A DNA stretch of 64,000 nt from Verrucomicrobiia bacterium. Lineage in GTDB: Bacteria; Verrucomicrobiota; Verrucomicrobiia; Limisphaerales; DSYF01. How positions within the stretch are numbered: position 1 is the stretch's first letter; each line of letters opens with the position of its first letter. Below are positions 1 to 8,218 of the stretch, one piece after another. The stretch is taken from NCBI GenBank assembly GCA_035765895.1, contig DASTWL010000033.1:1-64000 (forward strand), in the 5' to 3' direction. The notes beneath the pieces were generated by a model. That model searched no databases, was not told the origin of the DNA, and saw only the letters and a program-made list of their open reading frames with translations. The position numbers and the translations under genes are program-made.

Positions 1-229
1 TCCCACCGCAAGTTTTCGGCCAAAACCGCAGGCAGCCGGCCGATGGGTGCTCAACCGGGTGGCACCCCCTCTGCTCAATTTTGCGACCGCGCGTGGGCGG
101 ATGAACAAACAAGCACACCCCCGCGTTGCGGCCGACTCAGAACAGGATACTGGCCGGCGACTCATGTCCGATGTTGAGACATTGGCCGGGCAATACCAAG
201 TCAGAATGGACCACAGACACAACGTGATT

Positions 230-1450
230 ATGAAGACGTATCGTTTCCGCAGCACCGTCGGGGCGTTGCTCGCAGCATTGGCCTGCTCCGCCGCCTTACA
301 CGCGCTGAACACCCGGGCCGTAGCCTTCCGCCTGCCCAATCAGGATCCCGCGGCGATTGCCCGCGGCAATGCCTTCGCCGCCACGGCGGATAATCCGTCC
401 GCCATTTACTACAACCCCGCCGGCATCACGCAACTGGAGGGCAACAACGCGCGCATCGGGCTTTATCTCGTCTCCGCCGGGGTGGATTACACCTCGCCCG
501 CCAACGCCAAGGCATCGGTGGACGGGTCCTTTCAGCCGGTGCCGGAAATTTACTACGTTTACACGCCGCAAGGGTCGCCGCTCTCGTTTGGTTTCGGTGC
601 CTATTCGCCCTATGGCCTGGCGGTGGACTGGGGCAAGGACACCACCTTCAACACGCTCGCGGAAAAGGGCAAGGTGCTTTACGAATGCTTCAACCCCGTC
701 ATTGCCTGGAAGGTGCATCCGAAATTCTCCGTCGCCATCGGGCCGACCATCAACTACTCGCAGGCGAACTTCGAGCGCGCCATCGGCCTGTCGCCGGGCG
801 ACTCGTTCAAATTTGACGGTGACGGCATGGGCTACGGGTTCAATGCCGGGCTGCGCTGGCAACCCACCGAACACTGGGCGTTGGGCGTGAACTATCGCTA
901 TGAAACGGAGGTCGAATACAAGGGCAACTCCGAAACGATCCCCTACGCGCCTGCGCAATCCACGCACGGGCCGTTGCTTTATCCCCAGTTTGTTGTGCTC
1001 GGCCTTTCCTATCGGCCAACACCCGACTGGAACATCGAGGTGAACGCGGACTGGTCGGATTGGGACAAGCTGAACCAGATTGTTTTCAACGGCACGGCAT
1101 TTGGCGACATCACACTGCCGCTCAACTATCGCTCGAGTTGGATGTATGAGTTCGGCGTCACCCGTCAGCTGGGCAAGGGATATTTTGCCAGCGTGGGTTA
1201 TTTTTTCAGCGAGAACTCCAGCCCAGATGCGTATTTCAACCCCATAGTCCCGGATAGCGACCTGCACCTGGGCAGCGTCGGCTTTGGACATCATGGCCAA
1301 CGGTGGGATTGGGCGATCGCCTACCACTTCGGCTACAATCCGGGACGCACGGTGACGGGGAGCCCGCTCAGCCTGACCGGGCAGAGTGCCGACGGCACCT
1401 ACAAGGTGCTCAACCAGGCCGTCAACCTGGCCGTGACGCTGAAGTTCTAA
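230..1450 (+). CDS. OmpP1/FadL/TodX-family outer membrane transport protein
   Basis: A 406-residue beta-barrel protein of the long-chain fatty acid/hydrocarbon porin family, expected in the outer membrane. Residues 1-32 form a signal peptide (basic start, Ala/Leu-rich core). The mature protein opens with the family hallmark of an early helix followed by NPAG at residues 62-65, and it ends in Phe, as outer-membrane barrels do. Alternating aromatic/polar strands run through the rest. The frame is open upstream to base 47, but the ATG at 230 places the signal peptide correctly, so I chose it. The substrate cannot be told from sequence; hydrophobic compounds are typical of the family. The next gene is convergent, 16 bases away. 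Confidence 0.88.
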   Translation: MKTYRFRSTVGALLAALACSAALHALNTRAVAFRLPNQDPAAIARGNAFAATADNPSAIYYNPAGITQLEGNNARIGLYLVSAGVDYTSPANAKASVDGSFQPVPEIYYVYTPQGSPLSFGFGAYSPYGLAVDWGKDTTFNTLAEKGKVLYECFNPVIAWKVHPKFSVAIGPTINYSQANFERAIGLSPGDSFKFDGDGMGYGFNAGLRWQPTEHWALGVNYRYETEVEYKGNSETIPYAPAQSTHGPLLYPQFVVLGLSYRPTPDWNIEVNADWSDWDKLNQIVFNGTAFGDITLPLNYRSSWMYEFGVTRQLGKGYFASVGYFFSENSSPDAYFNPIVPDSDLHLGSVGFGHHGQRWDWAIAYHFGYNPGRTVTGSPLSLTGQSADGTYKVLNQAVNLAVTLKF

Positions 1451-1466
1451 AACCAAGCACCGGAAC

Positions 1467-2498
1467 TCACAGCCGGTTGGCAGACATGTAAAACGTCATC
1501 GGCTGGGCCAGCACGCTGTCCAGGTCGATCAAAATCTCCCTCACCCAGTTGCGCATCCACGCTTCGGGCACGGATGCGCTGGTCGTCAATTCCGGATGGG
1601 CCTGAACGACCAGGCTGAGGCGGTTTTGAAACGTGACACAGCCGGCTCCGAGCATCTGGCAGCGCAACACGGGCGGCGAGAACAGCCAACTGCCCAGGCA
1701 ATCGGTCTGTGTGATCCGCTTGTCGGGATCCCAGACCCCCAGATTGGAAAAGCCGCCAAGGTTCCACTGCGCCGTGGCGCGATCCATTTTCAGCATCAGC
1801 CGGCGCATCGGCGCGGGTAGGAAGGAACCGGATTTGTAGGCATTCCAATTCGCCCAGTGTTCACCGCCCGCCAGCGCGCGATAAATGCTGCGATGCACGT
1901 CATACACCGTTTCAAACGAACGCACCCGCACGCTGACGTAGCTGGAATGATTTTCCACATCGTTCGAGCGGCGCACGCGTCCCCGCAAATTCACCGGCAC
2001 CATCCACGGCAACGTGGCTGATTGATCCCGCAGAAACGGCCGCACCGCCTTGGTAAGATGCTTCAGGAGGAAAGAATTGACGGTGTAGTTCGCCTTGCGG
2101 CAAACCCGCCGGATCTGCGTCGTCTCCGCATCATCGAACACGTGCCATGCAACGGCCGGCGGCGGAGCGTGGTGGCTACTGTTCTGTGTGGCCCCGTCCA
2201 ACCGCGCCCACTGCACACGATAACGCGGTGCAGCATACTTCGGCAACGCGCGCAGCAATGCGCCCAGCGAGGGTTCCGAGTAGTGCCGGATTTGGGGCAG
2301 GCGGGAGAGTTCCGCGCCGCGCTGACGAAGCAAACCGGCAAACCCGCCGATGCCATCCACCTCGGAGTGGGGCAGGAAAAACCACTCCGGCCGGCTGGAG
2401 CCGGGGGCGATGCGCCCAAAACGAATGCCAATGAATTCGCCCAGCTCTTCGGCGGTAGCGAACCATTTGCTAATGGCATCAGCTTGTTGATTGGCCAC
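1467..2498 (-). CDS. Condensation/wax-synthase-like acyltransferase (CAT superfamily), short form
   Basis: A 343-residue protein resembling the CoA-dependent acyltransferase superfamily (wax ester synthase, condensation and alcohol acetyltransferase enzymes). An HxxxDG signature is seen as H44-S-E-V-D48-G49. The second lobe has a segment like the family's TVN-LL helix (TVNSFLLKHLTKAV) and a later PVNLRG strand. Full-length relatives place HxxxDG near residue 130, so roughly the first 90 residues of the fold are missing. The start is a GTG, and an in-frame TAA lies 15 bases upstream of it, so the gene cannot simply be extended. It is either a compact variant or a 5'-truncated gene. The substrate is unknown, and the family call is by motif only. 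Confidence 0.55.
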   Translation of the reverse strand: MANQQADAISKWFATAEELGEFIGIRFGRIAPGSSRPEWFFLPHSEVDGIGGFAGLLRQRGAELSRLPQIRHYSEPSLGALLRALPKYAAPRYRVQWARLDGATQNSSHHAPPPAVAWHVFDDAETTQIRRVCRKANYTVNSFLLKHLTKAVRPFLRDQSATLPWMVPVNLRGRVRRSNDVENHSSYVSVRVRSFETVYDVHRSIYRALAGGEHWANWNAYKSGSFLPAPMRRLMLKMDRATAQWNLGGFSNLGVWDPDKRITQTDCLGSWLFSPPVLRCQMLGAGCVTFQNRLSLVVQAHPELTTSASVPEAWMRNWVREILIDLDSVLAQPMTFYMSANRL

Positions 2499-2791
2499 GA
2501 CGCCGTGGTTTTACTTGCTCCCCCCTGACCCGTCAACGCAGGCTTTTTCCCGAATCGCAATTCCACTGGCCGGAAAACTGCAGCATCCCACCCATACGGC
2601 GTGCCCGACCGGCGGGCCGCCCACACAGTGGCGGCCCGATCTTATGAGGCGATAATCACCCAATCGACGGGCTTTTTCTCTGTCCTTCCGCCGGTGCAAT
2701 TGCTACAAGCCCGAGGGATGATGGATTTATACCAAGGCGTCCACCTGGTTTCCTGCGGAGTTGGCTGCCGTCGCCACGAGCCCGCTGCGTC

Positions 2792-3886
2792 ATGACCCCC
2801 AACATTCACGACCGCAACGCTTCGGGCAGCCTCGCGTTGAATGTCGCGCAGGCGGTCAGCGCCGATTTCACCTGTGCCCTGCTCGTCTTTGATCAAGACC
2901 AGCAGTTGATTCATTACTCACCCAGCGCCGCCGGATTGTTGGACCTGCCACCCACAAGCCTGGCCGACCGCCACACTTCCCAGCTCCCGGCCCGCATTCG
3001 CAATCTGTTGGAACGGACGACCCGCCACGGCCAGACCACGTGTGAAACGGAATTCATCGAACGCCACGGCGCGCCAAACCAGAATCTTCGATTGACCGCC
3101 CTGCCCTTGCAGGACGCATCCGCCAAGGGCGCGGTGGCCATTCTGATCCAGGATGTCAGCCTCGCCCGCCGGCTGGAGGACGACGTGCGCCAGCTGGACC
3201 GTCTCGCTGGTGTGGGCACCCTGGCCGCTGAAATGGCGCACGAAATCAAAAACGCCCTCGTGGCGGTCAAAACGTTTGTGGACCTGCTTCTTGAAAAAAA
3301 TCCCGAAGCCGAACTGGCCGGCACGGTCCAGCGGGAAATGAAGCGGATCGACTCCATCGTGGCGCAAGTGCTCGGTTACAGCCGCAATCCCGCCCCCGAA
3401 CAAATCGCCATCTCCACACACCGGTTGCTGGAACGGACCTTGAAGCTCGTGACACCGCATTTGGACGGGCGCAACATCACGGTGGTGTCACGTCTGACGG
3501 CGGCCCCGGATGTCATCGCCGGGGACGAGAACCATCTCGAACAGGCCATTCTCAACCTGCTGCTCAACGCCGCGGAGGCCATGAATCGCGATGGCACGCT
3601 GACCGTGGAATCCGATTTGATCCGCAACGGCGGCAAAGCCCCCCACCCGGCCGCCCCAGAAAAGCTGGTGCGTATCGTGATTCGCGACACGGGCGTGGGC
3701 ATTTCCTCCGAGCACATGGTCCGCCTGTTTGAACCCTTCTTTACGACCAAGAAGAACGGCACCGGTCTGGGACTCGCGATCACGCGGCGCATCATCCACG
3801 AGCACCACGGGTTGATCAGCGCCGAGAGCGAACCCGGCAAAGGATCCGCCTTCACCCTGCTGCTGCCCGCGGTTGAAACGGATTGA
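2792..3886 (+). CDS. PAS-containing sensor histidine kinase (NtrB/ZraS-like)
   Basis: A 364-residue soluble histidine kinase. Residues 20-125 look like a PAS sensor domain. The phosphoacceptor is H150 in AEMAHEIKNAL (HisKA), with the N box at about 255-259 (NLLLNAAEAM). The ATP lid follows with a DTGVGI box near 300 and GTGLGLAI near 330. No membrane segment is present, so the signal is probably cytosolic. No response regulator is encoded next to it. The stop codon shares one base with the start of the following phosphoesterase (TGATG), which implies translational coupling and a common operon. The signal and partner regulator are unknown. Confidence 0.9.
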   Translation: MTPNIHDRNASGSLALNVAQAVSADFTCALLVFDQDQQLIHYSPSAAGLLDLPPTSLADRHTSQLPARIRNLLERTTRHGQTTCETEFIERHGAPNQNLRLTALPLQDASAKGAVAILIQDVSLARRLEDDVRQLDRLAGVGTLAAEMAHEIKNALVAVKTFVDLLLEKNPEAELAGTVQREMKRIDSIVAQVLGYSRNPAPEQIAISTHRLLERTLKLVTPHLDGRNITVVSRLTAAPDVIAGDENHLEQAILNLLLNAAEAMNRDGTLTVESDLIRNGGKAPHPAAPEKLVRIVIRDTGVGISSEHMVRLFEPFFTTKKNGTGLGLAITRRIIHEHHGLISAESEPGKGSAFTLLLPAVETD

Positions 3887-4860
3887 TGCAGCGTCTCGCC
3901 ATCGTCAGCGACATTCACTACGCCGGCCCGCGGGAATCCCGGCACGGGCGCGATTTCGAGTTTGCCGGCGCCCCACCGTCGTTCGCTCGCGCGCTGGTGC
4001 GGCTGTATCGCCGGCACATCTGGATGAACAACGCGCTGGCTCACAACAGCCTGTTGGACCGTTTCCTTGAAAGGACGGCCCAAGCCGACTGGGCGATTGC
4101 CGCGGGCGATTACACGTGCGACGCCGCGGGCGTGGGCGTCAGCAATGATGATGCCTGCGAAAGTGTGCAGCTTTGCCTGGGCAAACTGCGCGCGCGTTTT
4201 GGTGACCGCTTGTTGGCGATTCCCGGCGACCACGAACTGGGCAAGACCAGCCTGCTGGGGGACCATGGCGGGCTGCGGCTGGCCAGCTGGCAGCGCATGA
4301 CGCACGACTGCGCCTTGCGCCCGTTCTGGCAGTTAAAACTCGGCGCCTACGTTTTGCTGGGGATCACTTCAACGCTGGTGGCACTGCCGCTCTTTCAAGC
4401 TGATGCGCTGCCCGCGGAGTGGCCGCAATGGGAGGCTTTGCGCGCCGCGCATCTGGATGAAATCCGCGCGGCGTTCGACGCATTGGCGCGCGATCAACGC
4501 GTGGTGCTGTTCTGTCATGACCCCACTGCGCTGCCGCGACTTTGGCAGGAGCCGGCGGTGCGCGAGCGCGTTCACCAAATCACGGCCACCGTTGTCGGCC
4601 ATCTGCACACACGCCTGGTGTTTTGGAAAAGCCGGCTGCTGGCGGGCATTCCGCCCGTCCGCAGTTTGGGCATCTCCGTTCAACGCATGACCTCCGCCTT
4701 GCACGAAGCCCGGCAATGGCGGCCATTCAAGGTGCATCTTTGCCCCGCGCTGGCCGGCATTGAACTGACGCGGCGCGGAGGTTTTTTGACGGTGGACCTG
4801 GATGAAACCGGCGTGGTGCCGCCGTTGATCCACCGGCACGCCATGCCGAGGGAGAATTAG
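3886..4860 (+). CDS. Calcineurin-like metallophosphoesterase with a GDHE motif
   Basis: A 324-residue enzyme of the binuclear metallophosphoesterase fold. Metal-binding motifs appear in order: DxH (D9, H11), GD in AGDYTCD, G-D-H-E where the family normally has G-N-H-D/E, a lone His in FCHDP, and GHLH. The Asn-to-Asp change affects a residue that normally bridges metal and phosphate. No signal peptide or membrane helix is evident, so it should be cytosolic. The start overlaps the stop of the kinase gene by one base. The 3' end overlaps the convergent lptD by four bases. The substrate is unknown. A lipid A pyrophosphatase role (LpxG/LpxH-like) is conceivable from the lptD neighbourhood but not shown. 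Confidence 0.8.
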   Translation: MQRLAIVSDIHYAGPRESRHGRDFEFAGAPPSFARALVRLYRRHIWMNNALAHNSLLDRFLERTAQADWAIAAGDYTCDAAGVGVSNDDACESVQLCLGKLRARFGDRLLAIPGDHELGKTSLLGDHGGLRLASWQRMTHDCALRPFWQLKLGAYVLLGITSTLVALPLFQADALPAEWPQWEALRAAHLDEIRAAFDALARDQRVVLFCHDPTALPRLWQEPAVRERVHQITATVVGHLHTRLVFWKSRLLAGIPPVRSLGISVQRMTSALHEARQWRPFKVHLCPALAGIELTRRGGFLTVDLDETGVVPPLIHRHAMPREN

Positions 4861-7058
4861 TAGTTGATGAACGAATCCGTCTCGATCGTGTCCTCGCCCG
4901 GCTGGTAGCGCGGCAGCGCCTTGATGGAAAAGGTAAACGCGATGGTGTAATCATCCGGCCGGCCTTCGTCCTTGCGCGCCCGGAACGACACGGCGCCAGT
5001 CCAGCTGCGAAAGTCACGGTATAGCGAGTAAATCTGCTCGCGCAGCTTGGAATCGCGCACGTCGAAATAGTGCGACGCGCGCAAGCCCCAGTTCTCGTTC
5101 ACCCGCAGATAAATGGTGCTCGTCACCAGATCATTGCCTTCGCCCCACGCGGTCGGTTCGGGGTCAAAATTATCGCGCAGGTAGAAATACCCGAGCCGCC
5201 AGTTCCAGACCGTATTCGGTTTCAGCGTCAGCGAATTAAACGCCATGCGGAACTGTCCGCGGTCGATGTCGTAACGGCTGAGCGATTCCAGGGTGATCCA
5301 GGAACGCGGGCTGAAACTCAGGTCCGACGAAAGATCGGCAAAGGTTGTTTGGCCCGGCTCCGGACGTAGCCGCCAGTCAGCGAAGACGTCCCACGACAGA
5401 AAATCTTCAATGTGCCCATCGCGCTTGGTCTGGAGGCGATTGCGCAGGCCCCAACGGATGACGTTCTGGCTGTCCACCGAATCAATGGCGTTGTAGTCCG
5501 GATAATCGATGGGCAGCACCAACAGGCTGGGCAGCGCGGCATCAAACTGCGGTAAATCATTCGTCAGCACCGAAGGCTGCGGCACATAAACGTAGTTAAC
5601 CGAGGGTTCGATGATGTGGCGCAATCCATCGAGATCGAACAGCCCGTTGTGCGCCCCCGCCCACGTGTGACTGGCCTTGAAAGAAACCTCCGCGCCGGTG
5701 TTGAAGACCGTCCGGTCCTGTTCGGACGTTGCCGCTCCCGGACCGCTGGCCTCGCTGTAATAGGTGTAGCGGCCGCCCGCGCGGGGGGTCACATTCAACC
5801 AGCCGAACAACGTCGTCGGCAACACCACTTGATGATACGTGTCCGCCCGGGCCGCTTCGTAATCCAAACCGGTCGGACCGTTCGTTTCCGCAAAGAGCCG
5901 CCGCAGATAGCCGACCCGGCTCTCGCTCTCGTAGTAAAGCGGCGTGGGCCCGATTTGCTGCCGGAAGGCGGACAGCTTGACTTCCGGCAGTCGTTCGACG
6001 GTCTCAAAAAAATCATTCACCCTTGGCTGCGCCATCACGCTGAGCGCGAAGTTGTCCCAGAAATGACGCGCCTCGACGAACGTGCTGGGCTGGACATTCT
6101 GCCGATACTCGCCTTCGAAGAATTCACGTCGCACGCCTTCGTCACTTTGATAACTGACCCGCGATTTGAACGTGGTGTTGGTGAACGGAGACGCGAGCCA
6201 GGAGAGCTCAACGCGTTGACGGTTGTCGGGAAATGGCGTGCCAAACTGGTTGGTCTCCGGTTTGAGATCGTAAAGATAATAGTATTTGAACAGCGCATCG
6301 CCCCATTGGCCCAGGTGGAAATCCAAGTCGGGCCCCACGCCCGGACCGCGTTTGGCCCGATAATCGACGTGCAGCTTGCCATCGACTGCATCGCCCCAGT
6401 TCCACGCATAACTCCCGCGCGCATACGGACCAAACCGGCTGCGATAACCGGGCGTGACGGTGAACGCGGGCCGGGCGGCCTGCATGTTCTGCGCGTAATA
6501 CGGAAAATAAAAAACCGGCACCGGACCGATGTGCAGGGTTGCACCGTGGGCCTCGAACCGTTTGTTGGGACGGACGACCAGCCGCTTTGCTTGGACATAC
6601 AACAGCGGCTTGGCGTAGTCATCGAGTGTGATGTAGCCGTTCGTCGCCGTGTAAGTCTGGTTGGTCACGTCGCCCGCCACGCCCTCCCCCCCCGCGTAGA
6701 ACGGCGCCTTGCCCGTGCGAAACTGGCGCGATTCGATGTTCTTGGTCTTGTAGTTGTAGAGCACGTGCTCGCCCGCCCAGATCATGTCGTCGCTTTGGAT
6801 GCGCACCCGGCCGTCGGCCATCACGTCGCCGGTCATTTTATTTGCGGAAATCTCATCGGCGGCCAGCACCACGTTGCCATAGCGGACGATCGCGCCATTG
6901 GTCACCGTGATGGTCGCGGCCGCCACATCCACGAAGGCGTCACCGCCATCAACAATCAAGTCCTGCCCGGCCGGTTCCAATCCCGGCAGGCCGGCCCGTA
7001 ACGACACGGCCAGGCCGAGGCAAAAGAGGAGGAAAAAGGTGATGCGGGAGCGTCTCAT
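4857..7058 (-). CDS. lptD: LPS-assembly protein LptD
   Basis: A 733-residue outer-membrane protein that inserts lipopolysaccharide into the outer leaflet together with LptE. A hydrophobic signal peptide occupies residues 1-22. The periplasmic OstA/LptA-like jellyroll follows at about 35-200 (repeated strands such as VVLAADEISANKMTGDV), then a long LptD barrel. A conserved patch with GPVPVFYFPYY marks the start of the barrel, as in other LptD proteins. Family members are usually 750-850 residues, so this is slightly short. The frame is open 24 codons further upstream, but the ATG at 7058 gives a clean signal peptide. Transcription converges with the phosphoesterase gene. Confidence 0.9.
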   Translation of the reverse strand: MRRSRITFFLLFCLGLAVSLRAGLPGLEPAGQDLIVDGGDAFVDVAAATITVTNGAIVRYGNVVLAADEISANKMTGDVMADGRVRIQSDDMIWAGEHVLYNYKTKNIESRQFRTGKAPFYAGGEGVAGDVTNQTYTATNGYITLDDYAKPLLYVQAKRLVVRPNKRFEAHGATLHIGPVPVFYFPYYAQNMQAARPAFTVTPGYRSRFGPYARGSYAWNWGDAVDGKLHVDYRAKRGPGVGPDLDFHLGQWGDALFKYYYLYDLKPETNQFGTPFPDNRQRVELSWLASPFTNTTFKSRVSYQSDEGVRREFFEGEYRQNVQPSTFVEARHFWDNFALSVMAQPRVNDFFETVERLPEVKLSAFRQQIGPTPLYYESESRVGYLRRLFAETNGPTGLDYEAARADTYHQVVLPTTLFGWLNVTPRAGGRYTYYSEASGPGAATSEQDRTVFNTGAEVSFKASHTWAGAHNGLFDLDGLRHIIEPSVNYVYVPQPSVLTNDLPQFDAALPSLLVLPIDYPDYNAIDSVDSQNVIRWGLRNRLQTKRDGHIEDFLSWDVFADWRLRPEPGQTTFADLSSDLSFSPRSWITLESLSRYDIDRGQFRMAFNSLTLKPNTVWNWRLGYFYLRDNFDPEPTAWGEGNDLVTSTIYLRVNENWGLRASHYFDVRDSKLREQIYSLYRDFRSWTGAVSFRARKDEGRPDDYTIAFTFSIKALPRYQPGEDTIETDSFINY

Positions 7059-7177
7059 TCGGGCGCGCACAACTAACCAGAAGCCCCGAAAACTGCCAAG
7101 CGGTAACTCTGCCGGCCCATCTTTTCCCACGCCCCTTCCGTCGGTGGCATACGAGTTGCACCCCTTCGGAGCGAAGG

Positions 7178-7498
7178 ATGAAGCCTATGGCCAAGAAGCT
7201 AAAACTGATGTCGCTCCTCGAAGAGTTGAGCGGACGCGCGGTGGTCACCAACCGCCATGCCGTTCAGCCCGCGGCGGGTGTTTATCTGATGCAATTGCGG
7301 GCCCATGCCGGCGCCACGGGCCTGCCACGGCGCCAAATCCAGATCGAAGTGACGCTCAACCCGGCCCAGTCGCAGGCGCGTCCCGTTAAAATCAAGCACG
7401 TCACCCCGACAGTCCGCGAAAACGCACAGGCGCCGGACAGCACGACCGCACCAGCCAAGCTGCCCGCCCTGCCTCAAGTTCGGCCAGCCATTGACTGA
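7178..7498 (+). CDS. Small protein of unknown function
   Basis: A possible 106-residue basic protein beginning with a Lys/Leu-rich helix and ending in a Pro/Ala-rich tail. No family is recognised. A second ATG lies nine bases downstream. The start is about 120 bases from the divergent lptD, and the gene runs toward the DUF4230 gene on the opposite strand. The composition is compatible with coding sequence, but an overlapping reverse frame of 92 residues is also open, so I am not certain it is real. Confidence 0.45.
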   Translation: MKPMAKKLKLMSLLEELSGRAVVTNRHAVQPAAGVYLMQLRAHAGATGLPRRQIQIEVTLNPAQSQARPVKIKHVTPTVRENAQAPDSTTAPAKLPALPQVRPAID

Positions 7499-7545
7499 TA
7501 ATGGGTCACCGAAGTGCGGACGACCGATCCCGGCCGGCCCGCCTT

Positions 7546-8121
7546 TCAGCGAAATTCAACCTGCTGGAACCCCAACTGCTGAAACAGCTGCTTGAGCTGT
7601 TCGCATGCCCGCTGGTCGGCGTCCTTGGCAATCCCGCCCAGCCGGGCAGCCCGCCGAATGTCATCAATCGCATTCTGCCGCGCGGTCTGTTCCAAATCCT
7701 TGTCGAACGCACGCAATAATCCGGTGCTCCGCTCGATGACTTGCGTTTTATCCTCGTCGAGATAGGTGTCCAGCACTTGCGCGGGCGGCAGCTTCAGCGA
7801 AATTTTGGTTCCGGTCACCGTGACATCCTCGGGCTTCAGCCGGCCCAAATCCACGCCCGCCTTGACTACGCCGTGCGCGAGCAGCAACACGCGGTTTTCG
7901 CCATACCACTTCACATCCTCCAGCACGACCACTTTTTCGATCACGTATTTTACGGTGACGAGCTCGGACAAGGCCTGGACTTGCTTGAGAATGGCGGCCG
8001 TGTTGTAGGTCCTCAATCCGCCAGCGCCCGGAAGGAACCGGCCGAGATAAGCGCCCACCAGGAGTCCGGCGATGAGGCAGATCAAAATGAGAATTGTCGC
8101 GAGAATTTTGCCTCTGCGCAT
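7546..8121 (-). CDS. DUF4230 membrane-anchored protein
   Basis: A 191-residue protein with one N-terminal membrane helix (residues about 5-27, rich in Ile/Leu) and a periplasmic domain. The segment TVKYVIEKVVVLED, followed by a strand carrying LLAHGVVKAGVDLGRL, matches the DUF4230 pattern. The molecular role is not known for the family. The ATG at 8121 is preceded by a -10-like TACATT six bases away (8133-8128, minus strand) and no Shine-Dalgarno sequence, so the mRNA may be leaderless. It is divergent from hemB across a 97-base gap. Confidence 0.75.
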   Translation of the reverse strand: MRRGKILATILILICLIAGLLVGAYLGRFLPGAGGLRTYNTAAILKQVQALSELVTVKYVIEKVVVLEDVKWYGENRVLLLAHGVVKAGVDLGRLKPEDVTVTGTKISLKLPPAQVLDTYLDEDKTQVIERSTGLLRAFDKDLEQTARQNAIDDIRRAARLGGIAKDADQRACEQLKQLFQQLGFQQVEFR

Positions 8122-8185
8122 GGCGGCAATGTAACCCGCCAACCCGGCATGCAAAGCGGAATCCGCCCGCCCGTCAGTTTTCCCT

Positions 8186-8212
8186 TTGATGGCGCGCAGC
8201 GCGGCCTAAACT
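8186..8212 (+). promoter_or_regulatory. Putative hemB promoter placing transcription start at the ATG
   Basis: A -35-like TTGATG (8186-8191) and a -10-like TAAACT (8207-8212) are separated by 15 bases. The start codon follows only six bases later, so a normal start point would fall at or next to the A of the ATG. Confidence 0.4.
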
Positions 8213-8218
8213 GTTGCC

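Noticed and set aside
7199-7477. 92-residue minus-strand frame
   Set aside because: It overlaps the plus-strand small protein and has no family features. Neither is certain, but the plus frame has the better start.
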